Positions 29,283-43,329 of a stretch of 64,000 nt of DNA are shown in pieces. A model generated the notes under the pieces. It was given only the letters and a program-made list of their open reading frames with translations, had not been told where the DNA came from and did not search any database. Position 1 is the stretch's first letter, and every line of letters starts with the position of its first letter. The translations under genes and the position numbers were made by a program. The stretch spans positions 9,855,206 through 9,919,205 of the forward strand of contig OZ038459.1 of NCBI GenBank assembly GCA_964036195.1, read 5' to 3'. This stretch comes from Sphaerolaimus hirsutus. Its lineage: Eukaryota > Nematoda > Chromadorea > Monhysterida > Sphaerolaimidae.

Positions 29283-32200
29283 TGTTCGATAGGTGTTGTC
29301 TGTGCGATAGAGGGAATAAATTTAGAGAAATTTGAAAAGTTACGACCGGAACATTACATGTGAAACGACAGGTAAATACAAATTTAAAATCAGCGTCCTT
29401 AGAATTTTGGTAAATAACAGAAGTCAAGTCATAGTCTGTGTCAACAAGTGTGACCGTAAACATTCTTACGAGGCAACTATACAGCCCATACATGGGCAAA
29501 CATGGCAGTAAATGTCTTTACCAGCCGACAACTGATAACACTGTCGAAACTTCGCTCACTTATAAGTAAGTCAACTTCAAAATGGGGCGACAAATGCGGC
29601 AAACACATGCGCCAAAATCCGTGTGGGAAGAGGCGGGAAGTGAAAGACTACATTGGCGCGCGCTAATTAACCATAGAACTAATTATCGCCTCAAAGGGGG
29701 CAGGCTGGTGACAAACGAAATGGGCGTGTGAAGGGCGGCAGAAACGTTTGCGCGGCTACAAAATGTAGTACTAGGGATCATGGATTTCAATACGGCGGCG
29801 CTTCAAAGCTGCCGCTGTGGCAGCGGGTGGCAGCTGCGGCGGCACGCGTCCTATGATAATGGGAACAATAAATGGGACTGCGCACTTGATCTGCATGCAT
29901 GAGACACTGATAATGCCAGTGCCAGTTTCTGGTGACAATGTATCGTACCATAATACTGATTTCCACAATCATGTGGCCGCTTCTGCTGGCAATATCTTTA
30001 TGCAGAATCTGCAGCGCATTCGTATGCACACGCATCCCATGAGTGCCATATCAGCTAAGTTTGCGTTTCGAAAGTCTAGTTTCCGACTAGTTTCCGTTCG
30101 GTGTGCATTTCAAAGTGGGCTTACAGAAGAAAAATAAGTCAGTATATGCATCGGGGCCGGTTTCCATTAAGACAAAAAAACATTCGTTGAGCAAATTTCC
30201 CCCAAGCCGCCAACCGGTAATTCATAAGGAAATAGGATGAAAGGTGATACGATGGTATTTCGAGCAGTTTCAAGGAAAACGTCACAGATGAAAAAAATAC
30301 CACAGATAGAGATCCAAAATACCACAGATTAGATATACCACAGACCTCCCACTACCGTACACCCAAATGCAGATACCCATTCTAATACCAGGTTCCATTC
30401 AAGCTGAAAAGCCGCAAATAAATAGCCACAAAACTGAGCCAAAGTAGACACTTGTTCACTTTTATGCGTTCATAAATCCAAAGGTGTTTTAAAAGCGCGT
30501 GTATTCGAACCCCGGCCATCAAACAAACGCATCAACCATCGAACGAACGAAAATAAGGAAGAAGCCTGTAAGAAGGCAGCAGAAACAAAGATAAGAAGCA
30601 TGCACTAGGCTCATGCGCTGCGAGGAGGTAAGAAATTGGTATAACGCACTGGGCCCCTCGTTGAAGACGATTTATGCTCGCGCTGGATGCCCAAGGCGCA
30701 ATCTAAACTAGGTAACCTATAGCAGGTTACGTGGACATTGGCGTAAAATTGAGGGGTGTCCGCTTATCAGTATACCTTTTTGTAACCGAACAACCCATCT
30801 GCGAACAGTGACACACCGTATAAACGGGTTCGATACTATTATACCTACATTCACAACTGGCCTCGTCAAGATCCACCTTCTAAGGAGTGTGTCAGTGTGT
30901 GAGCATGTGATAAATGACCAACATGCATGGAAACCTTTTTATCCATGCCTTGTCATATGAATACAAACCTTCACTTAAAATGCGTGGTATAGGGGCGGGG
31001 CGATGTGCAAGACTGATTGTTCCTTGTAATGGGAGCTGCAGCGCTGCAAGTTCGACGGGCACTTTCGTGACTTTGATGCATGAGCTTATTCGTTTCGGAT
31101 GTGTTTGCTTGCACCTATGCACATGCTTTAGTCGTTTTAGTGGTCGCCAGTCAAGTGAACTTTGGGTGTTGTGGATATTGGAAGTACTGTACGAATTAAA
31201 TACGATTCTGCGCCAGTTTATATTCGATATAAAATATAATTTAGAAGTCTTAAGACCACGCCGGGGTATAAAGTTGATGAAAATGAACGCGATAACTTCA
31301 CGTTCAAAACAGGCGCTTAATTACTTTCTTCTGTGCAGCAACATGCTAAGCCGCGGCGGCAACCTACCAGTTAACGAAGTCATATCCTATCATAATCCCG
31401 CCGTATTACTTTCCGCTGAACAGGCGATTTACATACCGAATGCGATGGCAAAAGACGCAACGGTCGAATTGCGGTATAATAATGTTCCATCATTGGATGC
31501 GCTCGCCTATTTTGCCTTATGAAATAATGCATGGATGCAGAGTGAAAAAGTAAAAGATACATGTGCCGAACAGATAGATTCATAACCTTTAGGTGGACCG
31601 TTTTGAGTTTGAAAGATGGATTTGCTGAATACACTGGAAACTTCTGCGTTAGGCGGCGGCAAATACGCTGCATGTGCATATGCATGAGCGCTTAGCTAAA
31701 ATCGCCGCATGCCAGGCATTTTGCAGAATAAAGCTGATAAAATACCCTCCGGGCACACTACAGCTGTAGACGCGGCTTTCATGTATTAATTAGGGCTTCC
31801 GCGGCATTCCACAATAGCACAACAACATAAATAAAATCCGTAACGGCACGTGACGATTGCTAAACACGAAAGAAGCAATATAACCTTGTTTCCTCGGATG
31901 ACCTCAGTAGATCGAAGTTCACACATTCAACATGACATGTCAAAAACTCGCGAAAAATCTCCAACCATCCAAACAGCAACGATGCACCAAATGTCACCAT
32001 TCACGCGACAAATATCTGCGACCATCACACAAAATGCACAATGATCAGAGGGGCTTATCACGCATGGAATCACCAATATTCCCGTTATACGGCTGCGACG
32101 ATCAAAAAGGCACGGCGCCTTTTGCCGCTAAGTGCAGCCTTAGGGCGCACTTTTATACTAGTGCGTTTGATGCGCTGCAATAAAAATCATCATGCCCGTC

Positions 32201-33409
32201 ATTAGGGCAAAACGGCCTTGTTTATCATGCCGCCGCAGCGCAGGCGGATTCATGCAAAGTGTCGAGCGGCAGTTTTCAGGGGCAGCCTTTGAGGTGGCAC
32301 TGAATAGTCTTTATGGCACCCCACGATTGCAGGGTGGTTCGGGGAGGATGAAGTTAAATGTGAAAGTCTCTTTTTGAGTGCGATTTGTGCCAAAATTTGG
32401 AATGATTTCGTCGTTGCGATATAAATTTATTTCCCTGATCATGATCACCCTGTATTTCAGAGTCCACGCATAGGTAGCGATGTGAAGACTATTGGATACT
32501 TGGCGCTGCCGCCAAAAAAACCGAAAATGCTCATGACCATTTTGCTGCGGTGCAATGCCTATGAAAAATGCCATGAAGTTTTTGGTTTTTGGCGAAATTT
32601 TTCATACTATCAGTTATAAAACGCCAAGCGCCATTTACCTATGGCGTGAGTCATGGCGACCTGTTGCAACACAACAGAGATATTTTCACATCACTACCCA
32701 CGTACCCACCGGTGATCCACCATTCATCAATATCGGCTATCAATCATCCCGCGGCCGACATTGTAAACGACACTATCAAATGTTGTGCCGCCGTGCAATT
32801 AAAATGCCGCTGAAAACTTCACGTTTCATCCGAAGCGAGCATCGGTCACTCTCAGAAGATCCATGTGCATATTGTAAAGTGGCGGAATCGTGGTAAAACG
32901 GACATGGTGCAAACATAGTTGTAAATGGACGCGCATTTGGGGTCTGAAGTCAAATTGTGATTGAAGTAGTGTGGATTGTGTTGTGGCAGGTTGTGGAAAT
33001 GTGGCCTCTGAGTGTTGGAAGTACCATACATTCTTGAATAAGCCCCCGAGAAGTTATCGTGTACCAGATAATATTGAAGGAGTTTGATCCAATGCGGAAT
33101 GTGTTATGGGGAGTAATTCGACGATGGGTTTTATTCAAAAATATACGGTAACGACGTTCATAAAAATTGATCGAATACGAACCACCAAAGTTGAAACAGT
33201 CGAGCGACGCGCGCACAAATTGCGCTAGGAATGCTAACGAAAGAACCTACGGCGCTGCGGGCGGGCATCTACCTTTTTAATACGATTGCGGCATGATGCA
33301 AAAAGGCCGGATGAAACCCGACGCACGGCGGCGCGGTGCTCATGCAAATTGACTCAGACGCAGGTGCTTCCTTCCATTTCCGCCTGGCCCCCAATTCAGT
33401 CGTAACGTA
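29283..33409. other. Upstream region of LRR receptor, no supported gene
   Basis: Likely holds the receptor promoter, but I see no clear core element. A 202-codon open frame at 30914-31522 (+) has no recognisable domain and ordinary noncoding composition. Confidence 0.5.
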
Positions 33410-33600
33410 AGGTGCGCCTAAGGCGCAACTAAGGCGCCCCACAAGCGAGTAGTGATGGAATGGCGCCGTCGCGCTGGCGCCCACAAATGGCGCCAGCACC
33501 ATGGCGTCATTGGCGCTTGGCGCCATTTTCTCTGGCGCCCGGCGGCATCATTGTTAATGGCGCCATGTACCATTTTGAATGGCGCTTGGTACCATTTTTT
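33410..33600. repeat. TGGCGC-rich inverted-repeat block
   Basis: Dense GGCGCC/TGGCGC units (GCGCTTGGCGCCATTTTC, CTGGCGCCCACAAATGGCGC), with TAGTGATGGAATGGCGCC at the left. A related block ends at 36252. Confidence 0.6.
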
Positions 33601-33799
33601 CTCGTGTTTTCCATCTTTACAAGCGAGTATGCGCAGAATATTTACTCTTTTCCGGGAGGATACTGTAACGTATCTCCGCATAGCGTATCCTTATTCATGT
33701 ACCTGTCCGTATCTTTTTTGCGGGATACGGAAAACTTTCAATGTAGCCGTAGGAATCTCGAATGTACCTTTCCGTATCCTACCTCCATGTGTGTGAGCG

Positions 33800-33976
33800 G
33801 AACCGGAAGTGTGCACGCGGTTAAATCAAATTTACTCACATTTAAGCGTGAGTAGGAGTAAAAAAAGTATTTTACATTTTCTATACTTCGTGGTGATAAA
33901 ACAACAACCTACATTTACATATACTTCATATATATATTTACTATACAAAAAAGTTCAATAATTCTAACAACTCTGG
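33800..33976. mobile_element. hAT-like MITE, partial copy
   Basis: Contains the right-hand part of the family only (GAGTAGGAGTAAAAAAAGTA, tactttacatatact-type units) and ends TTCTAACAACTCTG. Confidence 0.45.
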
Positions 33977-36014
33977 TGGAACAGACGCGAACTCGACGTT
34001 TTTTAGTGTGTATATGTCCGGTGGATGGATACGCAACCAGAAATGCTTTTTTTTCACTAATTAATGTGTGTACTGGAAAGAACCTATCATGTACAGATAG
34101 GAACCCTTATAGGGTTCATTACACTGAGGATTCCTTACGCGCAGATTCCTTACAGGAATCTACCTCTTTTCCGTGTAGGGCGCCTTTTTTTGCGCCCTAC
34201 GTTACAATTGAATCCGGCCCATGCGCATGATAGTGCAAGAACGATCACAAAGCCATCTGCATTTTTGCCTTGAACCTCCGCGAAGAATAAAAAATGACTT
34301 TCACCCATTGTATAAGATGTTTTATCTCATGCTGATCTCGGCACCCCACCGAGGTGCATGAGACATTTATTTTATATCAAAAAGAGAGCCGCGTTTTATG
34401 CGATTACAGCCGTGATGATTTGCATACGGAATGAAGAAAGATGGGTAAGACAATAAAGTGCACTTTGAATATGAATCTAGAATAAAAAAACGACGGACGG
34501 TTTGCACAATGTCTGTACAACGGCATGTGTATAAGCAAAGTAAATTGCCTTTAATCAGAACAAGAGAAAATAATTGTCTAAGTCGATAGTATGTACATTC
34601 ACAAAAATTGGCTTGACTTACCATTAAAAGGACTATTTTACTCTAGTCAAACCTTGGGAACAGAAGCCACAACACATGTCGAACTAAACCATAAAATGCG
34701 TATAGTGAGTGACCAATGTCCACACACAAATGCAAAAATGTCCACACACCAATTGAAGAATTCAGGGTGCGTACATCGTTATTGATGGAGGATTAGCGCC
34801 CTTACGCGACAGAAATTTTTGCGCCAAATGGCGAGGTAAAAAAACACTCGAGACTTTTTCCAATCACACGAACAGTTGCTCTCAAACTTATGTAAACTAA
34901 AACATCTCATCACAGCATGAAATATAAGAACCTAAATTACTATTCAGAAGCCAGTAAAAAAACACTCCCAGCTGCCCGTGGACCACCCGCCGCTCTAATC
35001 GCATGCTGCGCGCACACTTAGCCCAACCCATCACTAATCCCACACTAGCATCTCATTAAAAAACCCGAAATGAGTGGGGAACCGGAAAGACCCATCCTTT
35101 ACATTTAGATGAATTAAGAGATGCACCACGATTTGCATTGAACGAGTGGCACACTCCAACTCAAACCCTACTTGCATTTAAGCCAAGTGACCACTGGTCA
35201 TCTGCGCACTGGATTCCAGTCTGGGGTCACATGGCGCCTATCTTTGCGATGGGAGCCACTTTGGCATAGATCGAGACGCCGGCTCATCCCGCACACTTGA
35301 AGTGAATGCCTGGTGAATTCAAATGCGTTCCGAGACAATAATTCATGGTATGCGTGCTGCCGCAGTCGCGATCACCGCCTAAATCATGAAATGAAATAGT
35401 GATTGCGGCCGGTCGGTATCTGAAAGATGCATGCACCCGATGGGACAATAGTTCATCATGTTATCAAGGCATCAGCTTACACTTTACATGCATCACCGTC
35501 AAACTCTGTATTGCGATGGCATATCACACTACTTATCACAATGAACCGAACACTTCACAATACTTCACGTAAGAATATTCAATGGATTGGAACATTGCGG
35601 TGCCACCTGTGTCCCCGAGCATTTCCAGCTAATCAGATATAAGCATGCGAAGGGGGATGGAATGACAATAATGTTGAAATATGTATGCCCGGCTAAAGTG
35701 TCGCAATTCATAAATAATTGCGGCGGGATAAATTAATGGCGCGTGGTCTTCTAAATATTACCATTTTATGCGTAACATCGGCGGAAATAGTTTCAATATG
35801 GCATGATTACATTTTCGCTCTTAATGCATGAAAATCCACAGAACAATTTTGAAAAATACTCCTTCCAAAAAACATGAAAGACACTTAGAACACTTCCCCA
35901 CCGCTGCTTCGGCCCAGTTTTACGCTTGTCCGGTGCAAATCGCATCTGACGTGTGCACGGCACAACATATGCTAATCGGCTGTGCACTGCTTATTGCGTG
36001 TGCAATATCGGTGA

Positions 36015-36252
36015 AAAGACGCCACGGCGCAGGCGCCTGGCAATAACGCCAAAGCAAAAAGTGTCGTGGCGGATATGGCGCCATTTCCCGTAGAGCTATT
36101 GTCGCTTGGCACTATTTATGCGTGGCGCCAGGAGCAAACGCCTGGGGCTGGCGCTTGGCGCTAGCGCCAAATCAAAAAGCGCCATGGAACTCTTGGCGCG
36201 TGGCGCTATTTTGCTCTGGCGCCAAAGTCCTGGCGCTTTTTACATCACTAGT
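36015..36252. repeat. TGGCGC-rich inverted-repeat block
   Basis: GGCGC units throughout, ending TGGCGCTTTTTACATCACTA, the inverse of the TAGTGATG terminus of the 33410 block. Probably two copies of one non-autonomous element family. Confidence 0.6.
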
Positions 36253-39200
36253 GTGCAACCATTGGGGGAAATGAAGCGTCATTAGCCTTTTGCTCGCTTG
36301 CGGTCACGTTGGCAACTTTACAATAGCTCCGTAAAAGAAAACGGTGAAAAAGTGTAGTATGGTTTGGATGTTAATACATGAATAGAGTCAAGAACAAATA
36401 AATCGGTCAGTAAATACCTGGTAGCTGAGAGAAACAGTGGTTGAGTCACGCATGAGTAATAGGTGCAAGACACTTTGATGGATAAATGTTTTGACAGCAA
36501 CACACGTTGTCTGAATACGTATCAAATAAACCACAGACAAAGTGGATTCATTTTGTAGGTGGGACTTCAAAAAGATAGGTATTCATGATTTCTCTATAAA
36601 ATAGTGAAACTTTCGCACACGGATCACAAACGCAAACGCTGAAAAAATATACCAAAAAGAATGTGAATATAAGTATGTGTAAGGAACAAATGAAATGGCC
36701 AAATTAATTAATCTAAGGTGTGGGCACAGCCCTGCTACATTAGTGCGCAGTGATGCTGTAAATACTCAATTGTTTCGTTTAAGTTCAGCTGCATTTGCCG
36801 AAGTCAGAAAATCGCAATACTCCAAAACTGTCTAGGCTTCATTTACGTGCGTAGCAAATGTCATTCAGTTCACTAAGCAGCTCATTTTCTCTTCTACGCT
36901 CAGTTTGAATCTAAAAGATGATTGACACATGTCACTCAACACAGGAAAGCAGGGGACATATTCGTGAATTGTCTGAAGATCAAGCTAAAATGCTGCTATG
37001 TTGGCCCACTTACGTCACTGGAAATGACAGGGTATAAATGCCCGAAAAGCATACATTTACATAAATAGCTCAAATCAAATGGTGTGTGCAATATTTAGGA
37101 TGCCAAAATAAAAGCACCTACCTTCAATGGCAAAACAGGTAAGCATACACAGGTAAAATGGCTTATATTTTGGTGCCTAGAGTAACAAACAAATGACGCC
37201 CTGAATTTGCAAAGGATAATATTGTTTTCCAACAGATGCTGATCAAGTTTCAAAACTTTACACTTAGGCAAAGTCAACTTTGACACATAACAATAAATGA
37301 GACCAAGTTTCTGACTTTTAAGGTATATAAACACACCTTTGGATGGGGCCAACCCCCCAGGGAATTTGGCAGTGCAACAATTATGCAATAAAAGTGCACT
37401 TCCAATGATGTTCCAAGGTATCCTACGTAGCTGTGGTGTGCATGCTGAGTAAATGCCTTATGACTTTGTATTTGTTAGGCAATAAAATTCCATAATATGT
37501 AAACATGCATGGCTGCAGGAGGAAAATGGGTTCAAGTGCGTTCACAAATTAGCATAATAAGTTAATTTCTATGAGCATTTTTATCTGGGCAAGAAGTAAA
37601 CGCTTGAACTGAACTCGCTTGTATTCAGATAGAGGGTTGGCTGACGTGGTTACCAACAAACGCAGTGATTTGGTAAAGGTTTTAATAAATTAACCTAATA
37701 CTCTCAAGGGATAGAACCACTCTGTACAGCACCCAGTTACAATACCCTGCCATATAACCAAAACGAGTAAAACAATTGAATAAATGAGCTTCACGCTGTG
37801 ATTCAAGATGAACAGTGAAAACACGATTGACACGAAGATGCCAATTTTATTGCCCATTTTGACCCCACACAAGCTTAAATTAAAATTGGGCCCAATTTCG
37901 GACCAATATTACCCCCCGTGGTCTGTGGGAATTGCGGTGAGCCACTGTTTTTGAGCCTAGAATGATTGCACAAGAAAATGCTTAACGGGAAATTCAATGT
38001 CATGAATTACTGGTGTGTGTGCGATCGAACAGTGTACCAAGCAATTACTGTTTTCTCTGGAAGCTGCAATTAGGAAGCCATAAAAGCCGCACTTTATGGC
38101 ATAATATTACGCAAAAAGCCCGGGTGAAAATGAAATATGGTGAAGATAATTGTGGATTTTCAAGACATAATTATTCAAAAATAAAGATAAGATGTGAAAA
38201 TTCTGAACGCATTCCGCCATGGATCAATGAACCTCTTCACTTCAAAAACATTGCGCCTATTAAACGCGTTTAGATTATGATCCTTATGCAAACAGAGCGC
38301 AGGGATTTCCAAAATCACATGCATATCATGCATCACGAGCAGCCGAAAAAACGACCGGGACAGGAAACATCTGTGCACTGATCCGGCCAGCGGCTGAAAT
38401 TCCCCAGACAATTTTGTTTTCGAATGCAAATCGATCAATCAAATCCTGCGGGAGGGCAGATTTCCACTCTACAAAAGGGAACACTTCACGCAAATGTGAA
38501 CAGCGCACATGCGCCTGTCGTTTTTGATTTGGAAGCAACGGAATGGATCCATGCATTTTTGCGCGGTGAGCTCATGAAACGTGACACCCGCAATGCAAGT
38601 CTGCCACCTGCCATGGAGCCTTGTGAGGGATATCAGAGTAAATATTTGTGAGATATCTAGACATGCATCAGCAATCAAAGATTTGGGTCAAACCAACATG
38701 GACACCAAGCAGAATCATTAATTAGCCCAGTACCAGCAGCGATGGGAAATTGTGCAGCTAATACGGTACCCAACAAAGCACAAAGCTTCAAACGCTCGTT
38801 AGTAAGCGATAATTCCTGCACTAATGCGCATGTGATACGTTCGAACGTGGGTCAGCTGCCACGGCTTATTGCAATCTGACACCAGAAAAAGGTTACACAA
38901 GCATTTGCCATGCTTCATCGCTCATCGCTGTGTCCGGTTGTAAATTAGCACGTTTGGGTTTACTATTTTCAGTAGGGTGATATTTTACATGGCATTTACC
39001 TATTTTATGAATGATGTCATGAATGCACGCGTAAAGTAAAAATGACGATATTCATGGCGATACTTCTAGCTATGGTTTGTAAAGATGCAAAAATGAGAAA
39101 TAGATCTCACGCATGTGCATGCTACAAGTACAAACGTCCAAGCCTTACTACAAATCTACCTACTAATTTATTCATCAGCTGTTCCGCTGATTATCATGCG

Positions 39201-39792
39201 ACATGAAGTCCATCCACACTGGACTATCCAATACACAATAACTGTGGGATGTACCTAAAATACTGTATGTATGTATGAAAGTGAAAATTGCATGCCAGTG
39301 CGCAGTTAGCCATGTTCTAATCCGCGGCGCGACGAATACAAATCGAACTCAGGCTCACTTGTATGGCGCCAATTTGAGCTGGCGTCAGTGCCAAAAATTA
39401 CGAAAAACGTTACTATCGGATGCTTTTTATCATACTTCAGGGTTTGTAAGTATTTTAGTTTTTGACAATTAGAAACAGGGGCACACAATTGCTCATACGC
39501 GACAAATCTGTCACTGTATAGAAAGTGTATCAAAAATTATAGCGCTATTTTATGGCGTCGAACACTAGCTGCTGGGCGTGGCGATGGACGGGCGAAAATC
39601 AGGTGGATGAATTAAGTTACTTTGTATGCAGCCTTTCATGTCCGATCACTACTATTTACTACTACGGAACCAGTACTAAATATTTTCCACGGTGGTTCAG
39701 CTCAACCTGCATTTCGAACTTTAAAATATACCAGAGGTATGTCAAGACAGACCGGCATTGTATTCATGTATAGAAAAAGTGCAAAAATTACA
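36253..39792. other. Stretch without supported genes
   Basis: AT-rich, with only short open frames of noncoding character. No clear repeats seen. Confidence 0.5.
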
Positions 39793-39868
39793 CTGCCACT
39801 TGGGTGGAATCGAACCCGCGCTTCTCATATACAGAGAAGACGAACGCCCTAACCACTGGTCCACTGGG
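39793..39868 (-). tRNA. tRNA-like sequence, probably a pseudogene or SINE head
   Basis: On the minus strand the order is CCAGTGGTTAGG (A-box-like), a TTCTC/GAGAA anticodon stem, and GGTTCGATTCC (a good B box). Position 33 of the loop is G, not the invariant U, and the T stem pairs poorly. The loop would read UAU. These faults argue against a working tRNA. Confidence 0.35.
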
Positions 39869-40802
39869 TATTAGTCACTCAATATTAGGGCCTAAATACA
39901 TCCTGCGACTGCATTACCCTGAACTGTATGAGGTAGTGACAATTTCGCATAAAAATAAATTGAAGCCAATTGAATCTAAAAAAACAGGAATGAACAAGTG
40001 GATAAAATTGAAATGTCAAGCATAGATAAATTATATTCAAGCGGCACTGAAAGTGAACCACCTTGCAAAACTAAAAATTGCTGCATCAGCAATTTGACAA
40101 CTACCTATTTAGAAATACACGTTATTAAATGCAAAATTCCATGTGTCCGGCGGCAGACTGTAAAAACATAAAACAGCGAGTGACCTGTGCATAATTGGCC
40201 CGATTTTATAGCGGTAATCAAGAGATGGCTCATAACGCACGCGGGATTGAGGTGATATCGTTTCTGGTCAACGATAATTCAACTACTTTCCAGATTCAGC
40301 TGAGCAGATTCTCAGCAGATTAGATTGCAGGAAGTATAGAATCGAACAAAAAGTTGTGCAAAATGATGAGACCAGAATGCGCAACCAAAATTAAGCTCAT
40401 CTCCATTGTGACCGAACTTGAATTGTTCAATGAAATTGAAAGTGCCACGAGATGAGCTGCACACCTGCTGTGCCAGTTATAAATTCATTGCCCATAAAAC
40501 TGGATCGGGGAATGAATTCCCAAATGTGTGATCGCCGTTATAATAACAATAAACGGCTGCTTATTACTACGTACCTAAATTCATGATCACGCTCGGACGG
40601 CTGCACCGTCGGCCATCTGTCTCACCTTCAAAAACATGCACAAAAGTGAGCGAAATTCGACGTGCATGTGACAGCGGTCGTCGATCACATGCGTAAAAAG
40701 AATCGTTGCAGAGAAGTGTCTTTATTTCATTAAATAGTGGATTGTGTCCGATAAATTGTAAGGTGACTCGTGGGTGATTGAATTTATTTAATGCGTCAAA
40801 TC

Positions 40803-40905
40803 ATTAGTGTCCCCCTCGAAAAACTCCCCCCTGTTGGCCAGGTGAGGAAGAACAACCCCCCTTTGAATAACTGCCCCTCCTGAATGACCCCCCCTCTGGG
40901 ATGGG
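40803..40905. mobile_element. Poly-C MITE fragment (TACCGTATTTCC family)
   Basis: Units CCCCCTCGAAAAACTCCCCC and CCCCCCTTTGAATAAC as inside other family copies; terminal repeats are lost. It abuts the foldback starting at 40913. Confidence 0.45.
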
Positions 40906-40912
40906 TGAATCC

Positions 40913-41552
40913 ACTTTAACATGTTGTGGAATGTAACATGCCGCCATGGGAATCTGACATGTTGCGGAAACTGACATGCCAAAAGGTGAATGTAACATGT
41001 CTAGCGTGAATGTAACATGCCAAGCTCAAAGGTGAATCTAACATGCGAAGCGTGAAACTGACAAGCCCTGCACATGTGGTCGCAATGCATTCAATTTTTC
41101 CAAACAATAGTTTTCAAATTTTTGAATACTTTTGAGTACTTTTTGAATTTTTTAATCTTTTTGATTACTTTACAAATTTTTTTCACTAAATTTTTGCATT
41201 TTCAAATTTTCTAGAAAAAAATTGGGGGGTTTTCTAGGGGTGAAATAAAAATTTGAAAAATTTGGATATTCAAATTTTGAATTCAAACTCAAAAAATTTT
41301 GAATTCAAAATTTGAGAAATTGACAAACATGGTGATAATGATTGATCACTGATCATTATTTCATGCACATGAGACATGCCTCATACCAAATATGTAGGGC
41401 ATGTCAGCTTTACGCTTCTCATGTTAGTTTCACCTTTGTGCCGGGCATGTTAAATTCACTCTGGACATGTTACATTCACCTTTTGGCATGTCAGTTTCCA
41501 CAACATGTCAGATTCCCATGACGGCATGTTATGTTCCACAACATGTTAAAGT
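40913..41552. mobile_element. Long-arm foldback element with ACATG units
   Basis: The left arm (ACTTTAACATGTTGTGGAAT, then GAATCTGACATG, AACTGACATGCCAAAAGG) recurs inverted at the right (CCTTTTGGCATGTCAGTTTC through ACATGTTAAAGT). Each arm is over 100 bp. The centre is A/T-rich with AAAATTTGAA units. Confidence 0.85.
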
Positions 41553-41754
41553 ACACAACATGTCAGAATGACCACACTACACTCCTCTGGGATATGTGTA
41601 TCCGTGCGTATTTGAATGACATGGATGCATGGATAGCATGGATAGCTTGTTTTTGTAGTTGTTGAACTGCTAAATACTGGATTACATGAGTTACAGAATG
41701 CATTCGTAGAATGAATAAATAAAATCCAAGTTTTCCTGAATGTTCTGAGGAAAA

Positions 41755-41838
41755 ACAGACCCCCCCTAAATAAATCCCCCTCCAAAACTTCTGACGAAAT
41801 TATGAACTCCCCTGGTGTGTTTTTCGAGAATATACGGT
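41755..41838. mobile_element. Poly-C MITE fragment (TACCGTATTTCC family)
   Basis: Contains CAGACCCCCCCTAAATAAAT and ends TTCGAGAATATACGGTAA. Confidence 0.5.
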
Positions 41839-42892
41839 AATCCAAGATAATGTGGATCTATGGATATATAATTTTCCAAACTTTGTTTTCGTGAAGACGC
41901 TTGTGTGTTTATCCCACCCCAGGAACTGGAACTGAGAGGATGTAATGAAGGATGTTTCACCATCAAAGTGACACCCTACGTCGAATTAGTGTGGAAACTA
42001 TTTCCTTCGCTCAACTGAAGATCCAGTTTTTACCGGCGACGAAAGCCAGCCAATCGACTCAAATGGAGCGCGATGAATCCACGTTCAATTTTTCATGCAG
42101 GTGTGAGCAAAAACGCGCATGTGGCACGTGGAAATGCACATGAATCGACGGGGTTCCGCGAAACATTTCACGCGCAGAAGCTCCTGGGAATTCCACCTGA
42201 TAAATGCGACCTAAATTCAATTTCGAACAGAAAATGCGAGCGAATGATGGCGCCATGTGTGCATTTCATGGATAAAATACGCATATATTCTTTAGAAGAC
42301 TAGGAAAATGATATAAATATGTATACGCTTTTCAGTGTTTATCTGATAAAACCAAAGAAAATAAACCACAATAAAGTGGTCAGCTACATATTTGGCGGCC
42401 CCACAGCAAATTATTATCCATAAGAACCCTCATGAAGGTCTAAATCTTGTAAAAAGAATGTATTTAGAAACAGAAGAAAGTAGGTAAATCTGTCTGTCAG
42501 ATTTCAATCTACATAAAAAGATGCACATATTATTTATTTATGTACACATAAATATGAGTGGTAATAAGACTGATATAGCGGATTTGATCCCATGATCTGA
42601 TTCACATGATGCGCAGGGACCTTGGGCCGTTAATCAAATCAAAGGGAACATAAAATGAGGAGTCCTACAGTTCTACCTTCTCACAAGGATTATAATGCTG
42701 TAGTAGGTCATGTGTGGTATACTTCCGAGTTACCCATCTTACAAAAATATGTGTACAAAAATAAGTATGATTTGACTACGAATTGTAAATATTTATGCAT
42801 GTTTAAAACCATTTACCATGGAAGTTAAGCTGGGAGTGAAAATCTTTGTTTTGTCGATGCCCTACGAATATCAGAAGTGCATAAAGTGAATA

Positions 42893-43329
42893 CCGTATTT
42901 CCTCGAAATACCCCCCCCTCGTTTGACCACCCCCCCTCTCGAGACCACTATGAAACAATCACCCCCCCTCGAAATACCCCCCCCCAGATTGAGTGTAAAG
43001 AGAACGTACATGACAAATACTGCAGTTTGTGTTCTGCGTAGTGCAGAATACACGTTAAAACAATGTCGTAATCACGTTAGAACAGTGTTTATACCGTCTA
43101 CATACTAATATTAGTCTACATAACCTTATAAATGGCGGTTTTTGTTGTATTTTTTGACGTCTGCGTACGTTTCAGACGACAATTTCGTACTGGGATTTGA
43201 AAATTTTTCTTGTGAAATAATAACCCCCCCCCCCTCGAGATACCCCCCCCCCCTCGTTTGACCCCCCCCCCTCTCGGGACCACTATGAAACAATCACCCC
43301 CCGGGGGGTATTTCGAGGAAATACGGTAA
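42893..43329. mobile_element. TACCGTATTTCC-family MITE, long copy
   Basis: Left end ACCGTATTTCCTCGAAATAC and right end GGTATTTCGAGGAAATACGG. Internal CCCCCCTCGTTTGACC units occur twice, suggesting nesting or duplication. Confidence 0.8.

Noticed and set aside
30914-31522. 202-codon open frame on the + strand
   Set aside because: It is the longest frame in the gene-poor part, but it has no domain, low GC and mixed Cys-rich and basic segments that look like chance translation. No splice or promoter support.
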